Positions 7,085 to 17,034 of a stretch of 64,000 nucleotides of DNA are shown here, in pieces. Both the position numbers and the translations under genes were made by a program. A model generated the notes under the pieces. That model saw nothing but the letters and a program-made list of their open reading frames with translations. It had not been told where the DNA came from and did not search any database. Positions within the stretch are counted from its first letter, which is position 1. Each line of letters opens with the position of its first letter. The stretch is from Peribacillus frigoritolerans (lineage in GTDB: Bacteria; Bacillota; Bacilli; Bacillales; DSM-1321), in contig NZ_KV440950.1 of NCBI RefSeq assembly GCF_001636405.1, positions 2,689,712 to 2,753,711 of the forward strand, read 5' to 3'.

Positions 7085-8695
7085 GTGCAAACGAATATAT
7101 TAAAAATTAAACAAGCGATTATCGGGGGAGAAACTTCACTTGGAATCGAATTTGGATCCACCCGTATTAAAGCGGTGTTGATTGATAATCATCATGAAAT
7201 TATCGCATCTGGAAGTTATGAATGGGAAAATTTCTTGGAAGATGGAATTTGGACGTACAACTTAGTGGATATTATCACTGGTCTGCAAACAGCTTATAGT
7301 GAAATGAAGCAAGAAGTTGAACGGAATTATGGAATTACCATTCGGAAAATAGGTTCTATTGGATTTTCCGCAATGATGCACGGGTACATGGCTTTTGACA
7401 GTACAGGGGAGCTACTTGTTCCGTTTCGAACTTGGCGTAACTCAACAACAGGTGTTGCCGCAAAAGAACTAACTGATCAATTTCAATTTAATATCCCTGA
7501 ACGATGGAGTATTGCTCACCTTTATCAAGCGATATTAGATGAAGAGAAACATTTGCCTCGCATTGATTGTATTACGACTTTGGCTGGATACATTCACTGG
7601 TTATTGACTGGAAATAAAGCAATTGGCATTGGAGATGCTTCAGGCATGTTCCCCATTGATGAATCAACGCAAGATTACAATGAATCAATGGTCAAGCAGT
7701 TTGACGATTTAATTGCGAAGAAAGGATATCCTTGGAAGCTTAAAGAGATTCTTCCTAAAGTCTACATTTCAGGCGAGCAAGCGGGTGAATTAACCGAAAT
7801 TGGAGCGAAAATCCTGGATAGATCAAGAAATTTACAACCAGGCACTCCAATTTGTCCACCGGAAGGCGATGCGGGGACTGGAATGGTTGCTACGAATAGT
7901 GTGAGGAAACGTACCGGAAACATCTCAGTAGGAACTTCCGTTTTTGCGATGATTGTACTAGAGAAAGAACTTTCAAAAGTATATCCAGAAATTGATCTGG
8001 TAACTACACCAAATGGAAGTCCCGTTGGAATGGTCCACGCGAATAACTGTTCAAGTGATCTCAATGCTTGGCTGGGATTGTTCCGTGAATTTTCTGAGGC
8101 AATGGGACAAAAGGTTGATATAAATAAATTATTTGAAGTAATGTTGAATAAAGCTTTGGAAGCGGATCCAGATGGTGGCGGTTTGCTTAGCTACGGTTAT
8201 TTCTCAGGTGAAAATATCACAGGATTGGAAAAAGGGCGACCATTATTTGTCCGCTCGCCTGAGAGTCAATTCAATTTAGCAAACTTCATGCGGACTCACC
8301 TTTTTACTGCTTTCGGTGCATTGAAAATCGGAATGGGTATTTTGACAAAAGAAGAAAATGTTGCAATTGATTGCATTTTGGCTCACGGTGGTTTATTTAA
8401 AACCCCTCTTGTTGGACAAAAAATCGTTGCGGCTGCAATGAATGCTCCAGTATCAGTTATGTCAACAGCAGGAGAAGGCGGCGCGTGGGGAATGGCGATT
8501 CTTGCATCTTACATGATGAATAAAGATCAAAAAGAAAGTTTAGAAGACTTCCTCGACAAAAAAGTATTCGAAGAGGCTGAGGGGCAAGAAATTTATCCTG
8601 ATCAAGTAGATGTTAAAGGATTTGAAGCATTTATTGAAAGATACAGGAAGGGTTTAGTGATTGAGCAGGCCGCTGTAGACAATTTGATGTTATGA
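7085..8695 (+). CDS. araB: Ribulokinase-type FGGY carbohydrate kinase
   Basis: The 536-residue protein has the two-domain FGGY kinase pattern. An N-terminal phosphate loop is in [16 protein letters not shown] (residues ~18-33). [10 protein letters not shown] and FRTWRN form part of the sugar site. [13 protein letters not shown] and [13 protein letters not shown] follow, and [13 protein letters not shown] lies in the C-terminal ATP-binding lobe. It phosphorylates L-ribulose, judged from its place ahead of araD and araA. It differs from B. subtilis AraB (about 560 residues, different N-terminus) and looks closer to lactic-acid-bacterial AraB. The start is GTG with AGAAGGGGG upstream. Confidence 0.85.
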   Translation: MQTNILKIKQAIIGGETSLGIEFGSTRIKAVLIDNHHEIIASGSYEWENFLEDGIWTYNLVDIITGLQTAYSEMKQEVERNYGITIRKIGSIGFSAMMHGYMAFDSTGELLVPFRTWRNSTTGVAAKELTDQFQFNIPERWSIAHLYQAILDEEKHLPRIDCITTLAGYIHWLLTGNKAIGIGDASGMFPIDESTQDYNESMVKQFDDLIAKKGYPWKLKEILPKVYISGEQAGELTEIGAKILDRSRNLQPGTPICPPEGDAGTGMVATNSVRKRTGNISVGTSVFAMIVLEKELSKVYPEIDLVTTPNGSPVGMVHANNCSSDLNAWLGLFREFSEAMGQKVDINKLFEVMLNKALEADPDGGGLLSYGYFSGENITGLEKGRPLFVRSPESQFNLANFMRTHLFTAFGALKIGMGILTKEENVAIDCILAHGGLFKTPLVGQKIVAAAMNAPVSVMSTAGEGGAWGMAILASYMMNKDQKESLEDFLDKKVFEEAEGQEIYPDQVDVKGFEAFIERYRKGLVIEQAAVDNLML

Positions 8696-8717
8696 GTGGA
8701 AAACTGGAGGGATTGAC

Positions 8718-9413
8718 GTGTTAGAACAACTGAAAGAAGAGGTATTTCAAGCAAATTTGGACTTGCCTAAATATGGACTCGTGAAATATACATGGGGAAA
8801 TGCGAGTGCCATTGATCGTGAAAGCGGTTTATTTGTTATCAAGCCTAGTGGCGTTGATTACGAAACGATGAAAGCCAGCGATATGGTTGTTGTTGATTTA
8901 GATGGCAATGTTGTTGAAGGAGAGTTGAGGCCTTCATCAGATACAGCGACTCACGCTGTACTTTATAAATATTACCAAGAAATCGGCGGCATTGTGCATA
9001 CTCATTCAACTTGGGCGACAATCTGGGCTCAAGCAGGCCTTGATGTTCCAGCGATGGGCACCACTCATGCAGACACATTTTATGGATCCATCCCATGTGC
9101 CCGCTACCTAACACAAGAGGAGATTGATCGTGGGTACGAAGTGGAGACTGGGAAGTTAATCATCGAAACATTTGAAGAGCGCGGGTTAGACATTTTAGCC
9201 GTTCCTGGTATCTTACTTCATGGTCATGGTCCCTTTACTTGGGGAAAAGATGCAAAATCCGCCGTAATGAATAGTGTGGTGTTGGATGAAGTTTCGAAAA
9301 TGAATTTATTTACACGGGAATTAAATCATTTTGCAAAAGAATTACCACAAAATATTTTGGATAAACACTATTTACGAAAACATGGAAAATATGCTTATTA
9401 CGGTCAAAAGTAA
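8718..9413 (+). CDS. araD: L-ribulose-5-phosphate 4-epimerase
   Basis: The 231-residue class II aldolase-fold enzyme converts L-ribulose 5-phosphate to D-xylulose 5-phosphate. Zinc ligands are visible in [15 protein letters not shown] (His pair, residues ~93-97) and in [11 protein letters not shown] (~172). The phosphate-binding GNASAIDRE and KPSGVDYE motifs are near the N-terminus, and [11 protein letters not shown] is typical of AraD. The start is GTG 8718, 8 nt after GGAGGG. It follows araB by 22 bp and precedes araA, so the three genes form one operon. Confidence 0.94.
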   Translation: MLEQLKEEVFQANLDLPKYGLVKYTWGNASAIDRESGLFVIKPSGVDYETMKASDMVVVDLDGNVVEGELRPSSDTATHAVLYKYYQEIGGIVHTHSTWATIWAQAGLDVPAMGTTHADTFYGSIPCARYLTQEEIDRGYEVETGKLIIETFEERGLDILAVPGILLHGHGPFTWGKDAKSAVMNSVVLDEVSKMNLFTRELNHFAKELPQNILDKHYLRKHGKYAYYGQK

Positions 9414-9464
9414 GATCAACTCTATCAAATTATCAACCTATTAGATAAAGAAAAGAGGCTTATT

Positions 9465-10889
9465 ATGTTAACAACAGGAAAAAAGGAATTTTGGTTTGTC
9501 GTAGGATCACAACATCTATATGGGGAAGAAGCGTTAGCAGAGGTCAAGGCGAATGCACAAACGATAGCCGATGCATTAAATGAAAGCGGTATTTTACCTT
9601 ATCCACTTGTATTGCAAGATTTAGCTGTTAGTGCAGATAAAATCACAAGCATCATGAAAGAAGTCAACTATCGTGACGAAGTTGCCGGTGTCATCACTTG
9701 GATGCATACTTTTTCACCTGCAAAAATGTGGATTCGTGGAACAAAATTATTACAAAAACCATTGCTTCATTTAGCAACACAATTCAATGAAAGTATTCCT
9801 TGGGCAACGATTGATATGGACTTTATGAACCTGAACCAATCCGCTCATGGTGACCGTGAATATGGTTTTATCAATGCTCGTTTGAAAAAACAAAATAAAG
9901 TTGTTGTAGGTTATTGGGAGCGTCCTGAAGTCCGGCAGCAAATTGCACAATGGATGGACGTAGCGGTTGCTTATAACGAAAGCTTCAACATTAAGGTCGC
10001 TCGCTTTGGAGACAACATGCGTAACGTTGGAGTAACCGAAGGGGATAAGGTTGAAGCGCAAATCCAATTTGGGTGGACAGTTGACTATTTTGGAATCGGG
10101 GACCTTGTTCAATATGTAAATGCGGTTACTGATGAAGAAATTGATGCTTTATTTGCAGTATACGAATGCCATTATGAATTTGATTATGGTACCTACAGTA
10201 GGGAAAATTGGGAGAAAAGCGTAAAGGTACAGGCAAGCTATGAAATTGCGATTAAACGTTTCCTTGATGATGGTGGTTACACGGCCTTCACAACGAACTT
10301 CGAAGATTTATATGGGATGAAACAACTTCCTGGTCTTGCCGTCCAACGTTTGATGGCACAAGGATATGGCTTTGCGGGTGAAGGAGATTGGAAGACGGCA
10401 GCACTTGATCGCTTACTGAAAGTGATGAGCCATAACCAATCAACTGGATTTATGGAAGATTACACATATGAATTAGCTGCAGGACTAGAATCAATCCTTC
10501 AATCACATATGCTCGAAGTCGACCCATCTTTAGCAAGTAACAAACCAAAAATTGTCGTATCTCCATTAGGTATAGGTGATCGTGAAGATCCAGCACGTTT
10601 AGTATTCGACGGCAAAGCAGGAGACGGTGTCGTTGTTTCCATGGCTGACTTTGGTACAAACTATAAACTTTTGATTAATGAAGTTTCTGCATACGAGCCA
10701 ACAGTTCCAGCACCAAACCTGCCAGTGGCCCGTGTACTTTGGGAAGTGAAGCCAAACTTCCAAGATGGAGTGAAAGCTTGGCTTGAGAATGGTGGCGGTC
10801 ACCATACAGTTGTGTCATTGAATTTAACAACAGACCAAATCATAACCTATGCCAAACTTGTTGGGTTGGAATACGTAGTTATAAAGTAA
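9465..10889 (+). CDS. araA: L-arabinose isomerase
   Basis: The 474-residue enzyme interconverts L-arabinose and L-ribulose, the first catabolic step. Diagnostic stretches are [41 protein letters not shown] and [26 protein letters not shown] near the C-terminus holds a metal-ligand His pair. AAAGAGG lies upstream of the ATG. Length and motifs are normal for the family. It is the last gene of araBDA and is followed by a hairpin. Confidence 0.95.
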   Translation: MLTTGKKEFWFVVGSQHLYGEEALAEVKANAQTIADALNESGILPYPLVLQDLAVSADKITSIMKEVNYRDEVAGVITWMHTFSPAKMWIRGTKLLQKPLLHLATQFNESIPWATIDMDFMNLNQSAHGDREYGFINARLKKQNKVVVGYWERPEVRQQIAQWMDVAVAYNESFNIKVARFGDNMRNVGVTEGDKVEAQIQFGWTVDYFGIGDLVQYVNAVTDEEIDALFAVYECHYEFDYGTYSRENWEKSVKVQASYEIAIKRFLDDGGYTAFTTNFEDLYGMKQLPGLAVQRLMAQGYGFAGEGDWKTAALDRLLKVMSHNQSTGFMEDYTYELAAGLESILQSHMLEVDPSLASNKPKIVVSPLGIGDREDPARLVFDGKAGDGVVVSMADFGTNYKLLINEVSAYEPTVPAPNLPVARVLWEVKPNFQDGVKAWLENGGGHHTVVSLNLTTDQIITYAKLVGLEYVVIK

Positions 10890-10896
10890 TGTCTCT

Positions 10897-10927
10897 CCCT
10901 CCAAGGAGGCTCCGCTTCATTGGAGGG
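10897..10927 (+). terminator. Hairpin after araA (weak terminator or mRNA 3' structure)
   Basis: CCCTCCAA (10897-10904) pairs with TTGGAGGG (10920-10927). The stem is followed by A-rich, not T-rich, sequence on the plus strand, so it may protect the araBDA 3' end or only partly stop transcription before the symporter gene. Confidence 0.45.
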
Positions 10928-10991
10928 AAAAAATAGGTAATCCAGAAGTTGAAGAATGGAAATAGTGACCATTAGTATGATCCCTTTATTT

Positions 10992-11038
10992 TCGTAAGCG
11001 TTTTCGTGGTTTTTAGGGGAAAGATGAAAGCGTTTTAA
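10992..11038 (+). promoter_or_regulatory. Two cre-like elements upstream of the sugar symporter gene
   Basis: TCGTAAGCGTTTTCG (10992-11006) and ATGAAAGCGTTTTAA (11024-11038) match the CcpA cre consensus with two and one mismatches respectively, 32 bp apart in the same orientation. They point to separate catabolite control of the transporter. I could not find a good AraR box in this 300-bp gap. Confidence 0.55.
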
Positions 11039-11197
11039 TAGACAATGACGACACGGAATTCATCCTAATATATAACTTTTACGATGGAAACTGGCATGTA
11101 TTTGTGGTTGAAAACACTATTATTATTTCTCAAAAAGCAATCAATATTTTTAGTAGTGGGATTAAATATAATTTTAAAACCTTTAGGGGGAACTTAA

Positions 11198-12592
11198 ATG
11201 GTTAATGAAAAGAAAATCTCAAGTGGATTCATTTATTTTTTTGGGGCTTTTGGAGGCATTCTCTTCGGTTATGATATCGGCGTTATGACGGGTGCTTTGC
11301 CTTTTCTGCAACATGATTGGAACCTTCAAAACAACCCAGGTGCCATTGGCTGGATTACCTCTTCGTTGATGTTTGGAGCTATTTTTGGAGGTGCCATGGC
11401 CGGACAACTTTCCGATCGTTTAGGACGGCGCAAAATGATTTTAATATCTTCTATCATTTTTGCTGTTGGATCCATTTTGGCAGGAATATCCCCTCATAAC
11501 GGGATCCTTTTTATGATTGTTGCCCGGATTTTATTAGGCTTGGCTGTTGGAGCTGCTTCTGCGTTGGTCCCAGCCTACATGTCGGAAATGGCGCCTGCAC
11601 GTTTACGTGGACGTCTGTCAGGAATTAATCAAACAATGATTGTCTCAGGAATGTTACTTTCGTACATTGTCGCTTATTTATTGAAAGACTTACCAGGAAC
11701 AATGGCATGGCGGTTGATGCTTAGTTTGGCTGCCGTACCTGCTTTGATCTTATTTATTGGAGTGTCCAGGTTACCCGAATCACCACGTTTTTTAATTAAG
11801 AACAATAAAATGGATGAAGCTCGTAGGGTGTTAGGCTATATTCGCCCTAACAAAGAACAAATTGATTCTGAAATAACACAAATACAAGAAACTGTTAAAG
11901 AGGAAGCAAAGGTAAATCAAAAAGCATCATGGGGTACTCTTTTAAGTAATAAATACCGTTATTTAGTAATGGCTGGTGTGGGTGTTGCTGCGTTTCAACA
12001 GTTCCAGGGAGCAAACGCAATTTTTTATTACATTCCTATGATTGTGGAAAAAGCAACAGGGCATGAAGCCAGCTCAGTGCTGATGTGGCCAATTATACAA
12101 GGGGTTATTCTCGTACTAGGTTCATTAATATTCCTAATGATTGCTGATAAATTTAATCGCCGTACTTTATTAACAATCGGCGGAACGATTATGGGACTAT
12201 CCTTTATTTTGCCGGCAATATTGAATGTATTAATTCCTAATGCAAATCCGATGATGATGGTTGTTTTCTTAAGTATCTATGTAGCTCTTTATTCATTCAC
12301 TTGGGCTCCATTAACTTGGGTCATAGTTGGAGAAATTTTCCCGCTGGTAATTCGCGGGCGGGCGTCAGGAGTGGCTTCATCATTTAACTGGATTGGTTCT
12401 TTCTTGGTTGGCCTGCTATTTCCGATCATGACCGCTTCGATGTCTCAAGAAGCTGTTTTTTCAATCTTCGGTGCTATTTGTTTACTTGGTGTTTTATTTA
12501 TCCGGACATGCGTTCCTGAAACTCGAGGTCATACTTTGGAGGAAATTGAAAAAATTGGGGAAAGTAGACAAGCTAAGGGGAAAAGTGCTTAA
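11198..12592 (+). CDS. araE: MFS sugar:proton symporter, probable arabinose transporter
   Basis: The 464-residue protein belongs to the sugar porter family, with twelve predicted helices. Signatures are GGILFGYDIGVMTGALPF in helix 1, GQLSDRLGRRKMI in loop 2-3, SRLPESPRFLIKN before the central loop, and FQQFQGANAIFYY in helix 7. RGRASG lies in loop 10-11 and PETRGHTLEEIE near the C-terminus. It resembles AraE/XylE-type symporters. Arabinose is inferred from its position after araBDA and before a mutarotase. TTAGGGGGAA precedes the ATG. It has its own leader with cre-like sites. Confidence 0.85.
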   Translation: MVNEKKISSGFIYFFGAFGGILFGYDIGVMTGALPFLQHDWNLQNNPGAIGWITSSLMFGAIFGGAMAGQLSDRLGRRKMILISSIIFAVGSILAGISPHNGILFMIVARILLGLAVGAASALVPAYMSEMAPARLRGRLSGINQTMIVSGMLLSYIVAYLLKDLPGTMAWRLMLSLAAVPALILFIGVSRLPESPRFLIKNNKMDEARRVLGYIRPNKEQIDSEITQIQETVKEEAKVNQKASWGTLLSNKYRYLVMAGVGVAAFQQFQGANAIFYYIPMIVEKATGHEASSVLMWPIIQGVILVLGSLIFLMIADKFNRRTLLTIGGTIMGLSFILPAILNVLIPNANPMMMVVFLSIYVALYSFTWAPLTWVIVGEIFPLVIRGRASGVASSFNWIGSFLVGLLFPIMTASMSQEAVFSIFGAICLLGVLFIRTCVPETRGHTLEEIEKIGESRQAKGKSA

Positions 12593-12725
12593 ATTAGACC
12601 TGTTAAGATTTGGAGCGGAATTAAAAGAAGCTATACCAGAATAGAAGAGATTTTAAATCAGGAGGCAATAAGGAAAATACTTCATCAAGAATATGTTGAT
12701 TTACTCATATGATTCCTTTTCTTAG

Positions 12726-12756
12726 GCCCGAGGTTGCTACTTCGGGCTTTATAATT
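12726..12756 (+). terminator. Terminator after the sugar symporter
   Basis: GCCCGA (12726-12731) pairs with TCGGGC (12742-12747) around a 10-nt loop and is followed by TTTATAATTATT. The preceding ~120 bp (12605-12715) contains an open stretch reading RIEEILNQEAIRKIL that I cannot place. Confidence 0.7.
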
Positions 12757-12847
12757 ATTAAAAATGTTAGCTGAACTTTTTATGCAATTTATGGTGTTTT
12801 AGCTTTTATTTATATGAAGGAATTTAATAGGGAAGGAGCCGATAAAA

Positions 12848-13903
12848 ATGAAAGTAGCACAAAGCTCGTTTGGAAATGATGTCTTGCTGTTTACGATAGA
12901 AAATGATCATGGAGTAAGAATGGAAGTTACGAACTTTGGTGCAAGAATCGTCAATCTGTTCGTCCTAACGGAATCGGGTCGTAATAATATCGTATTAGGA
13001 TTTGACTCGATTGAGGATTACAAAAAAGAAACGTATTATGGAGCAACAATAGGAAGAGTCGCTGGAAGAATAAAAAATGGCGAATTTTCAATTGGTGAAT
13101 CACGTTACCAAACGTCTGTAAATCAATTAGGGAATACATTACACGGTGGCAGCCCTGGATTCGATGTAAAAATCTGGGGTTATGAAGTGAAGGAGACGGA
13201 TGAAAGTGCTTCGATCATCTTTTCAACCGACTCACCTGATGGCGAGAATGGTTTTCCGGGGAATTTGAAAGTAAGTGTAACTTACACATTGGACAACTTA
13301 AATATTTGGTCAGTGAGCTATCAAGCAAAAAGTGATAAAGACACGGTTTTTAATCCGACCAATCACGTCTATTTTAACTTAACAGGGCATCCCAGCCATT
13401 CAATCGATGATCATTTCTTACAAATCTCTTCTCAAGAATTTGCACCAGTAAATGAAGATACCACGGTAACTGGGGAAAAACGAAGCACAATTGGCACGCC
13501 TTATGATTTTCGAACCCCGAAGAAATTAAAATCAACCTTTGAAGCCATTGACGCAGAAGTTAAAAAAGTTCAAGGGATCGATCATCCATTCTTCCTTACG
13601 TGCCCGGGACTTCATCAAACTGCAGCCAAATTAATTAGTCCTGACCAGAAAATAACAGTCGAGGTATACACAGAAGAGCCTGCGGTTGTCATTTACACGG
13701 CAAACTTTGTGAAAGATGTGCCACTTATGCACGGAGAAAAATTAATTCAACACGGCGGAATAACGTTTGAAACCCAAGCTGCTCCAGGGGCGATTGAGTT
13801 TGAAGGTTTTGGGGATATTCTTCTTTTAGCAGGCCAAAATTATACTTCCCAAACAAAATACAAAATTGAGGTCAGTACCCACTCAGCTGAAGGTTCCAGT
13901 TAG
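12848..13903 (+). CDS. galM: Aldose 1-epimerase (mutarotase)
   Basis: The 351-residue galactose-mutarotase-fold enzyme shows MEVTNFGARIVNLFV near the N-terminus and ATIGRVAGRIKNGEF. NTLHGGSPGFDVKIWGYE contains a catalytic-site His, and NPTNHVYFNLTGH (about residues 173-185) a second one. It interconverts the alpha and beta anomers of aldoses. As part of the arabinose locus it would supply the anomer preferred by AraA. GGAAGGAG precedes the start. It has its own spacing of 255 bp after the symporter and may be transcribed separately. Confidence 0.9.
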   Translation: MKVAQSSFGNDVLLFTIENDHGVRMEVTNFGARIVNLFVLTESGRNNIVLGFDSIEDYKKETYYGATIGRVAGRIKNGEFSIGESRYQTSVNQLGNTLHGGSPGFDVKIWGYEVKETDESASIIFSTDSPDGENGFPGNLKVSVTYTLDNLNIWSVSYQAKSDKDTVFNPTNHVYFNLTGHPSHSIDDHFLQISSQEFAPVNEDTTVTGEKRSTIGTPYDFRTPKKLKSTFEAIDAEVKKVQGIDHPFFLTCPGLHQTAAKLISPDQKITVEVYTEEPAVVIYTANFVKDVPLMHGEKLIQHGGITFETQAAPGAIEFEGFGDILLLAGQNYTSQTKYKIEVSTHSAEGSS

Positions 13904-13964
13904 TGTTAAAGAGTAGAATTGGCTGATTTCATTTCAATAATTTTACATAGATTCGGCTGCTAGT

Positions 13965-14146
13965 TGGGATCAACATCCGTGACTGCAAGAACGATCGAGC
14001 ATAGCTCGTGACATGTAGCAGGTAGGATTCCCGCCGAATAAGAGTTAGCCATTCACTCGAACTGAGTTTTCGAGGATAGAGGATAACTTATATCTTTAAG
14101 CGTAAACAGTTAGATAGTGGGCTGTAAAACCAAGGTTAAAGATAAG
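13965..14146 (+). ncRNA. Possible structured RNA, perhaps from an IS110-type element
   Basis: This gene-free stretch folds on paper into ordered stems: CGAGC/GCTCG around ATA (13996-14008); CTCGAA/TTCGAG around a 7-nt loop (14056-14074); and an outer stem CTTATaTCTTTAA (14087-14099) with TTAAAGATAAG (14136-14146), one bulge. No reading frame spans it. The style resembles the non-coding ends of IS110 elements that encode bridge RNA, but no adjacent transposase is present. The assignment is tentative. Confidence 0.4.
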
Positions 14147-14177
14147 CACCCATTTAAACAGCACATATTCTATACGT

Positions 14178-14220
14178 AGCACCCCCTGATACTATCCTTG
14201 TATCAAAGGAGGTGCTTTTC
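14178..14220 (+). terminator. Strong hairpin terminator downstream of the structured region
   Basis: AGCACC (14178-14183) pairs with GGTGCT (14211-14216). Inside it TGATAC pairs with GTATCA, and TTTTCC follows. It could end a transcript running from galM through the structured stretch. Confidence 0.65.
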
Positions 14221-14637
14221 CTATGCCTTAATAAAAATAAACGATTGTCCCCGACAAATCATTCACTCGATTGTTTTGTACGAAACAAGGCAGAATTGTA
14301 CAAGAATGGAATGGCATCACGAAAAATATTCAGGCAGTTATTGTCGTGAGCGATATGCCGTTATTAGACACCACACCTAATTTAAGGTTGAGAGGATTAA
14401 ATCGAATATACCAAATTAATGTCAGAACTTCGATATATTTAATAAGCTCAAGGATTTGTAACTAATGAAATTAATAAAATGTAAGGAGTGGAAAATATAT
14501 CACAGTACGAGGAGGCTATCCAAACCGGATGGTTACTATTATAAAAAGCAAGGAATTTACTCTTAATTACTACCTTTCGAAAATATGAGCAATATTTTGG
14601 TTATTTTGTATTTTATACTCACTTTATGTATGCATTT
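14221..14637. other. Gap with an unassigned gene fragment
   Basis: A plus-strand frame at about 14274-14463 reads GRIVQEWNGITKNIQAVIVV and continues with LDTTPNLRLRGLNRIYQIN. It is protein-like but has no start or ribosome binding site and no family I recognise. It is probably the tail of a deleted gene. The rest is A/T-rich spacer. Confidence 0.4.
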
Positions 14638-14654
14638 GTAATAATAATGTAAAA
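14638..14654 (+). promoter_or_regulatory. WalR (YycF) box upstream of the NlpC/P60 hydrolase
   Basis: TGTAAT-AATAA-TGTAAA is a perfect match to the WalR consensus TGT(A/T)A(A/T/C)-N5-TGT(A/T)A(A/T/C). It lies 68 bp ahead of the gene. WalRK controls cell-wall hydrolases in Bacillus, which fits the downstream product. Confidence 0.75.
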
Positions 14655-14721
14655 TTAGGTAAATGTGTGTGTCACTTAAAGGTGATAAAATGATAAAAAA
14701 GAGATTTAATCGGGGGAGAAA

Positions 14722-15405
14722 ATGAAAAAAATCATAGCATCTTTTGTTGTTTCTGGATTGTTACTATCAAATCCGTTGGTTGGTAATGCTGCATTGGGCG
14801 ATCGTACATTAAAAAGTGGAATGACTCATACAGAAGTAAAACAATTACAAGAGGTTCTAAAGAAAAAACAATATTTTAAGAGTAATAATACAACTAAATA
14901 TTTTGGGACCGTTACTAAAAGTGCAGTCGTAAAGTTCCAAAAAAGTAAAGGTTTAAAAGCTGATGGTATTGTCGGTCCGAATACATATAAAGCTTTGGGA
15001 GTAAAAAAGAAGACCTCCAACGTAGCTAATGTAAATAAAACAAGCAATAAATCTACTGCGATAGTGAAGGAAGCAAAGAAACATTTGAATGTACGGTATG
15101 TATGGGGTGGAACTACACCAAAAGGTTTTGATTGCAGCGGATTCCTAAAATACGCTTTTGATAAAGGCGCAAATGTCACACTACCAAGAACGGTATCGGA
15201 AATTTATAAAAAGGGGACAAAGGTGTCCAAACCACAAGTTGGAGATGTGGTCTTTTATGAAACCTATAAACCTGGTGCCTCACATGCTGGTATTTATATA
15301 GGCGGCAATCAATTCATACACAGCTCCTCATCAAACGGTGTAAGCATTTCCTCCATGGATAATAGTTATTGGAAGAAAAGATATGTAGGAGCAAAAAGAA
15401 TGTAA
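14722..15405 (+). CDS. Secreted NlpC/P60 peptidoglycan endopeptidase with a peptidoglycan-binding domain
   Basis: The 227-residue protein has a signal peptide (residues 1-~24, ending GNAAL). A PG_binding_1 domain follows (about 33-92; HTEVKQLQEVL, KFQKSKGLKADGIVGP). After an Asn/Lys/Thr-rich linker comes an NlpC/P60 catalytic domain (about 112-227). The catalytic Cys138 is in FDCSGF, His188 in SHAGIYIGG, and the third polar residue is probably His200. Such enzymes cut D-Glu-Lys/DAP bonds in wall peptides during growth. CGGGGGAG precedes the ATG. The WalR box upstream points to WalRK control. Confidence 0.92.
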   Translation: MKKIIASFVVSGLLLSNPLVGNAALGDRTLKSGMTHTEVKQLQEVLKKKQYFKSNNTTKYFGTVTKSAVVKFQKSKGLKADGIVGPNTYKALGVKKKTSNVANVNKTSNKSTAIVKEAKKHLNVRYVWGGTTPKGFDCSGFLKYAFDKGANVTLPRTVSEIYKKGTKVSKPQVGDVVFYETYKPGASHAGIYIGGNQFIHSSSSNGVSISSMDNSYWKKRYVGAKRM

Positions 15406-15508
15406 TAGAGAAAGTTGCCAGTTCTTTTTTGAAGAGGCTGGCTTTTCTAGTTCTAACAATAGGTTAGGATACTAAGAAGTCCTATGGATGGTAGAATCGG
15501 TATTGATA

Positions 15509-15742
15509 CATAAAATTTTTTTAAAATACAATTTTAGCTTTTATTGCTCCCGGAAACACTTGGGTATAATGGATACTCTATATACTACCTATAATTTCTT
15601 TAATTCTCACATAAGACAGTCGAGGAAGTTTATAAAAACCATGAAAAGTTTTCCCAGGAGGTACAGAGGGTAGCCTCGCAGGACTTAGCTAAAGTTGGAC
15701 TCATTATCGTAGCGTTCACCATTAAAGATGTTTGGGATTTTT
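15509..15742 (+). pseudogene. Flotillin (YuaG-like) gene fragment with upstream flank, copy 1
   Basis: The frame at about 15618-15742 reads TVEEVYKNHEKFSQEVQRVA and then SQDLAKVGLIIVAFTIKDVW, a segment of the flotillin PHB domain. It then runs into unrelated sequence. The preceding ~100 bp (from ACAATTTTAG and AACACTTGGGT) are also shared with 36767-36882. The duplicated unit is therefore larger than the coding fragment. No start, ribosome binding site or remaining domains are present. Confidence 0.7.
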
Positions 15743-15842
15743 ATATACCTTATGTACACGATATATTAATAGTGTACATAAGGTATTTTTATCTTTTAAG
15801 AGTAAGAATGAATAGGTGTACAAGTTTAAGAGGTGTTTACTT

Positions 15843-16665
15843 TACAAGAAATATCTAATGCAGCCAATTATGTTCGATAAAGGTGTTATCGGTGCGATCT
15901 CCCCGTTTAATTCACCATATACAAGGTAGCTCCTGAATTGGCAGCGGGAAATACAATTGTGTTGAAGCCGGCATAAATGACGCCACTCATTGCATGCAAG
16001 ATCGCAGAAATTTTTTCTGAAGCTGGATTGCCTGCAGGTTTTCTGAATGTGGTTTACGGGTTTGGGCAGGAAACAGGTAATACCTTTTGGAGGATGAACG
16101 AATTGCGATGTTCACTTTTATAGGGAGTCCCGGTTAGGTCGGCATATAAAAAGCAGTCGGGAATTCGTAAGGTAACTTTGGAATTAGGAAATAACTCCCC
16201 GAATATCATTCACAAGGATGTCCATGATTTAGAGACAGAGCAGTTGAGCTCTGTGTCACCCGAGGGTATGTGAATGCAGGGCAAGTCTGCATCTCAGGGT
16301 GCGAGCCTTCTTTGTGGCGGACAAAGAATTGAAGGGGAATTGGCTGCTGGATTATACTATGAACCGACCGTTCTGGGTGGAGTGAACAAGGATATGCTCA
16401 TCACATACCAGGAAACATTTGGACCGGTCGCACCAATCATCCCGTTTAGCTTGCCAACAATACAGAGTACGGGTTGGCCGCTTATTTTTACACACAGGAT
16501 ATAAGCAGGGGAGTCAGGGTATCCGAAGTTCTGGAGTTCGGCATCATGGGCTACAACGACGCCATTCCCATCGTTGCACAAGCGCCATTTGGCGGCATGA
16601 AAGAAGGCGGCCATCAAGGCCTTGAAGAATATTTAGAAGAAAAATATATATCGATGGATTTTTAA
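15843..16665 (+). pseudogene. Aldehyde dehydrogenase pseudogene (succinate-semialdehyde dehydrogenase-like)
   Basis: Scattered ALDH motifs appear in order but in different frames: [56 protein letters not shown] (catalytic Glu region), GQVCIS (catalytic Cys region), and finally [19 protein letters not shown] and [17 protein letters not shown]. At least four stops or frameshifts and several deletions reduce ~1.4 kb to ~0.82 kb. It cannot make an active enzyme. Confidence 0.85.
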
Positions 16666-16678
16666 AATAGGGCAAGAT

Positions 16679-16718
16679 AAGGCTTAAGGTGAAGTCGAAT
16701 CCTTAAGCCTTTCCTTAT
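16679..16718 (+). terminator. Terminator after the aldehyde dehydrogenase pseudogene
   Basis: AAGGCTTAAGG (16679-16689) pairs with CCTTAAGCCTT (16701-16711), followed by TCCTTATTT. It is intact even though the gene it served has decayed. Confidence 0.7.
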
Positions 16719-16953
16719 TTACCTCATAAAAAGTCTTAATTCAACACACGCTCCCCATTGATTAACAAACCTCAGTTACAGAACCTATGGCCAGGAGGAA
16801 ATATCAATCTACTATTTCTACATTTCTAGAGTATTTAAAGACAAGGCATGTTCTTTCAATTTTATTTCATCAAACAAATCCCTAATTATTTTAAAATTCA
16901 TGAGATAATCACATACTGAAATAGAAAATGTAAAACTTTATTTAAATAATATA

Positions 16954-16993
16954 AAAAGCCTAACTTTCTCTTTAAAGAGAAAGTTAGGCTTTT
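16954..16993 (-). terminator. Bidirectional terminator after the amidohydrolase operon
   Basis: AAAAGCCTAACTTTCTCTTT and its inverted copy form a near-perfect 18-bp stem with A and T runs on both sides. It lies 40 bp beyond the stop of the minus-strand amidohydrolase and can act on both strands. The 235 bp between this and the previous terminator hold no gene. Confidence 0.85.
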
Positions 16994-17034
16994 GTCATTT
17001 TATGTTTGGATCCGTCATCGGTCCCAAACCCTCA

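Noticed and set aside
7085..10889. A CRISPR, phage or defence island in the window
   Set aside because: No regularly spaced repeats, cas genes, integrase, capsid genes or known defence modules were seen; the only related trace is the methylase relic at 27955.
11098..11114. An ATTTGT-containing segment upstream of the sugar symporter as an AraR box
   Set aside because: Only about 10 of 16 positions match the operator and the dyad is absent, so it was not annotated.
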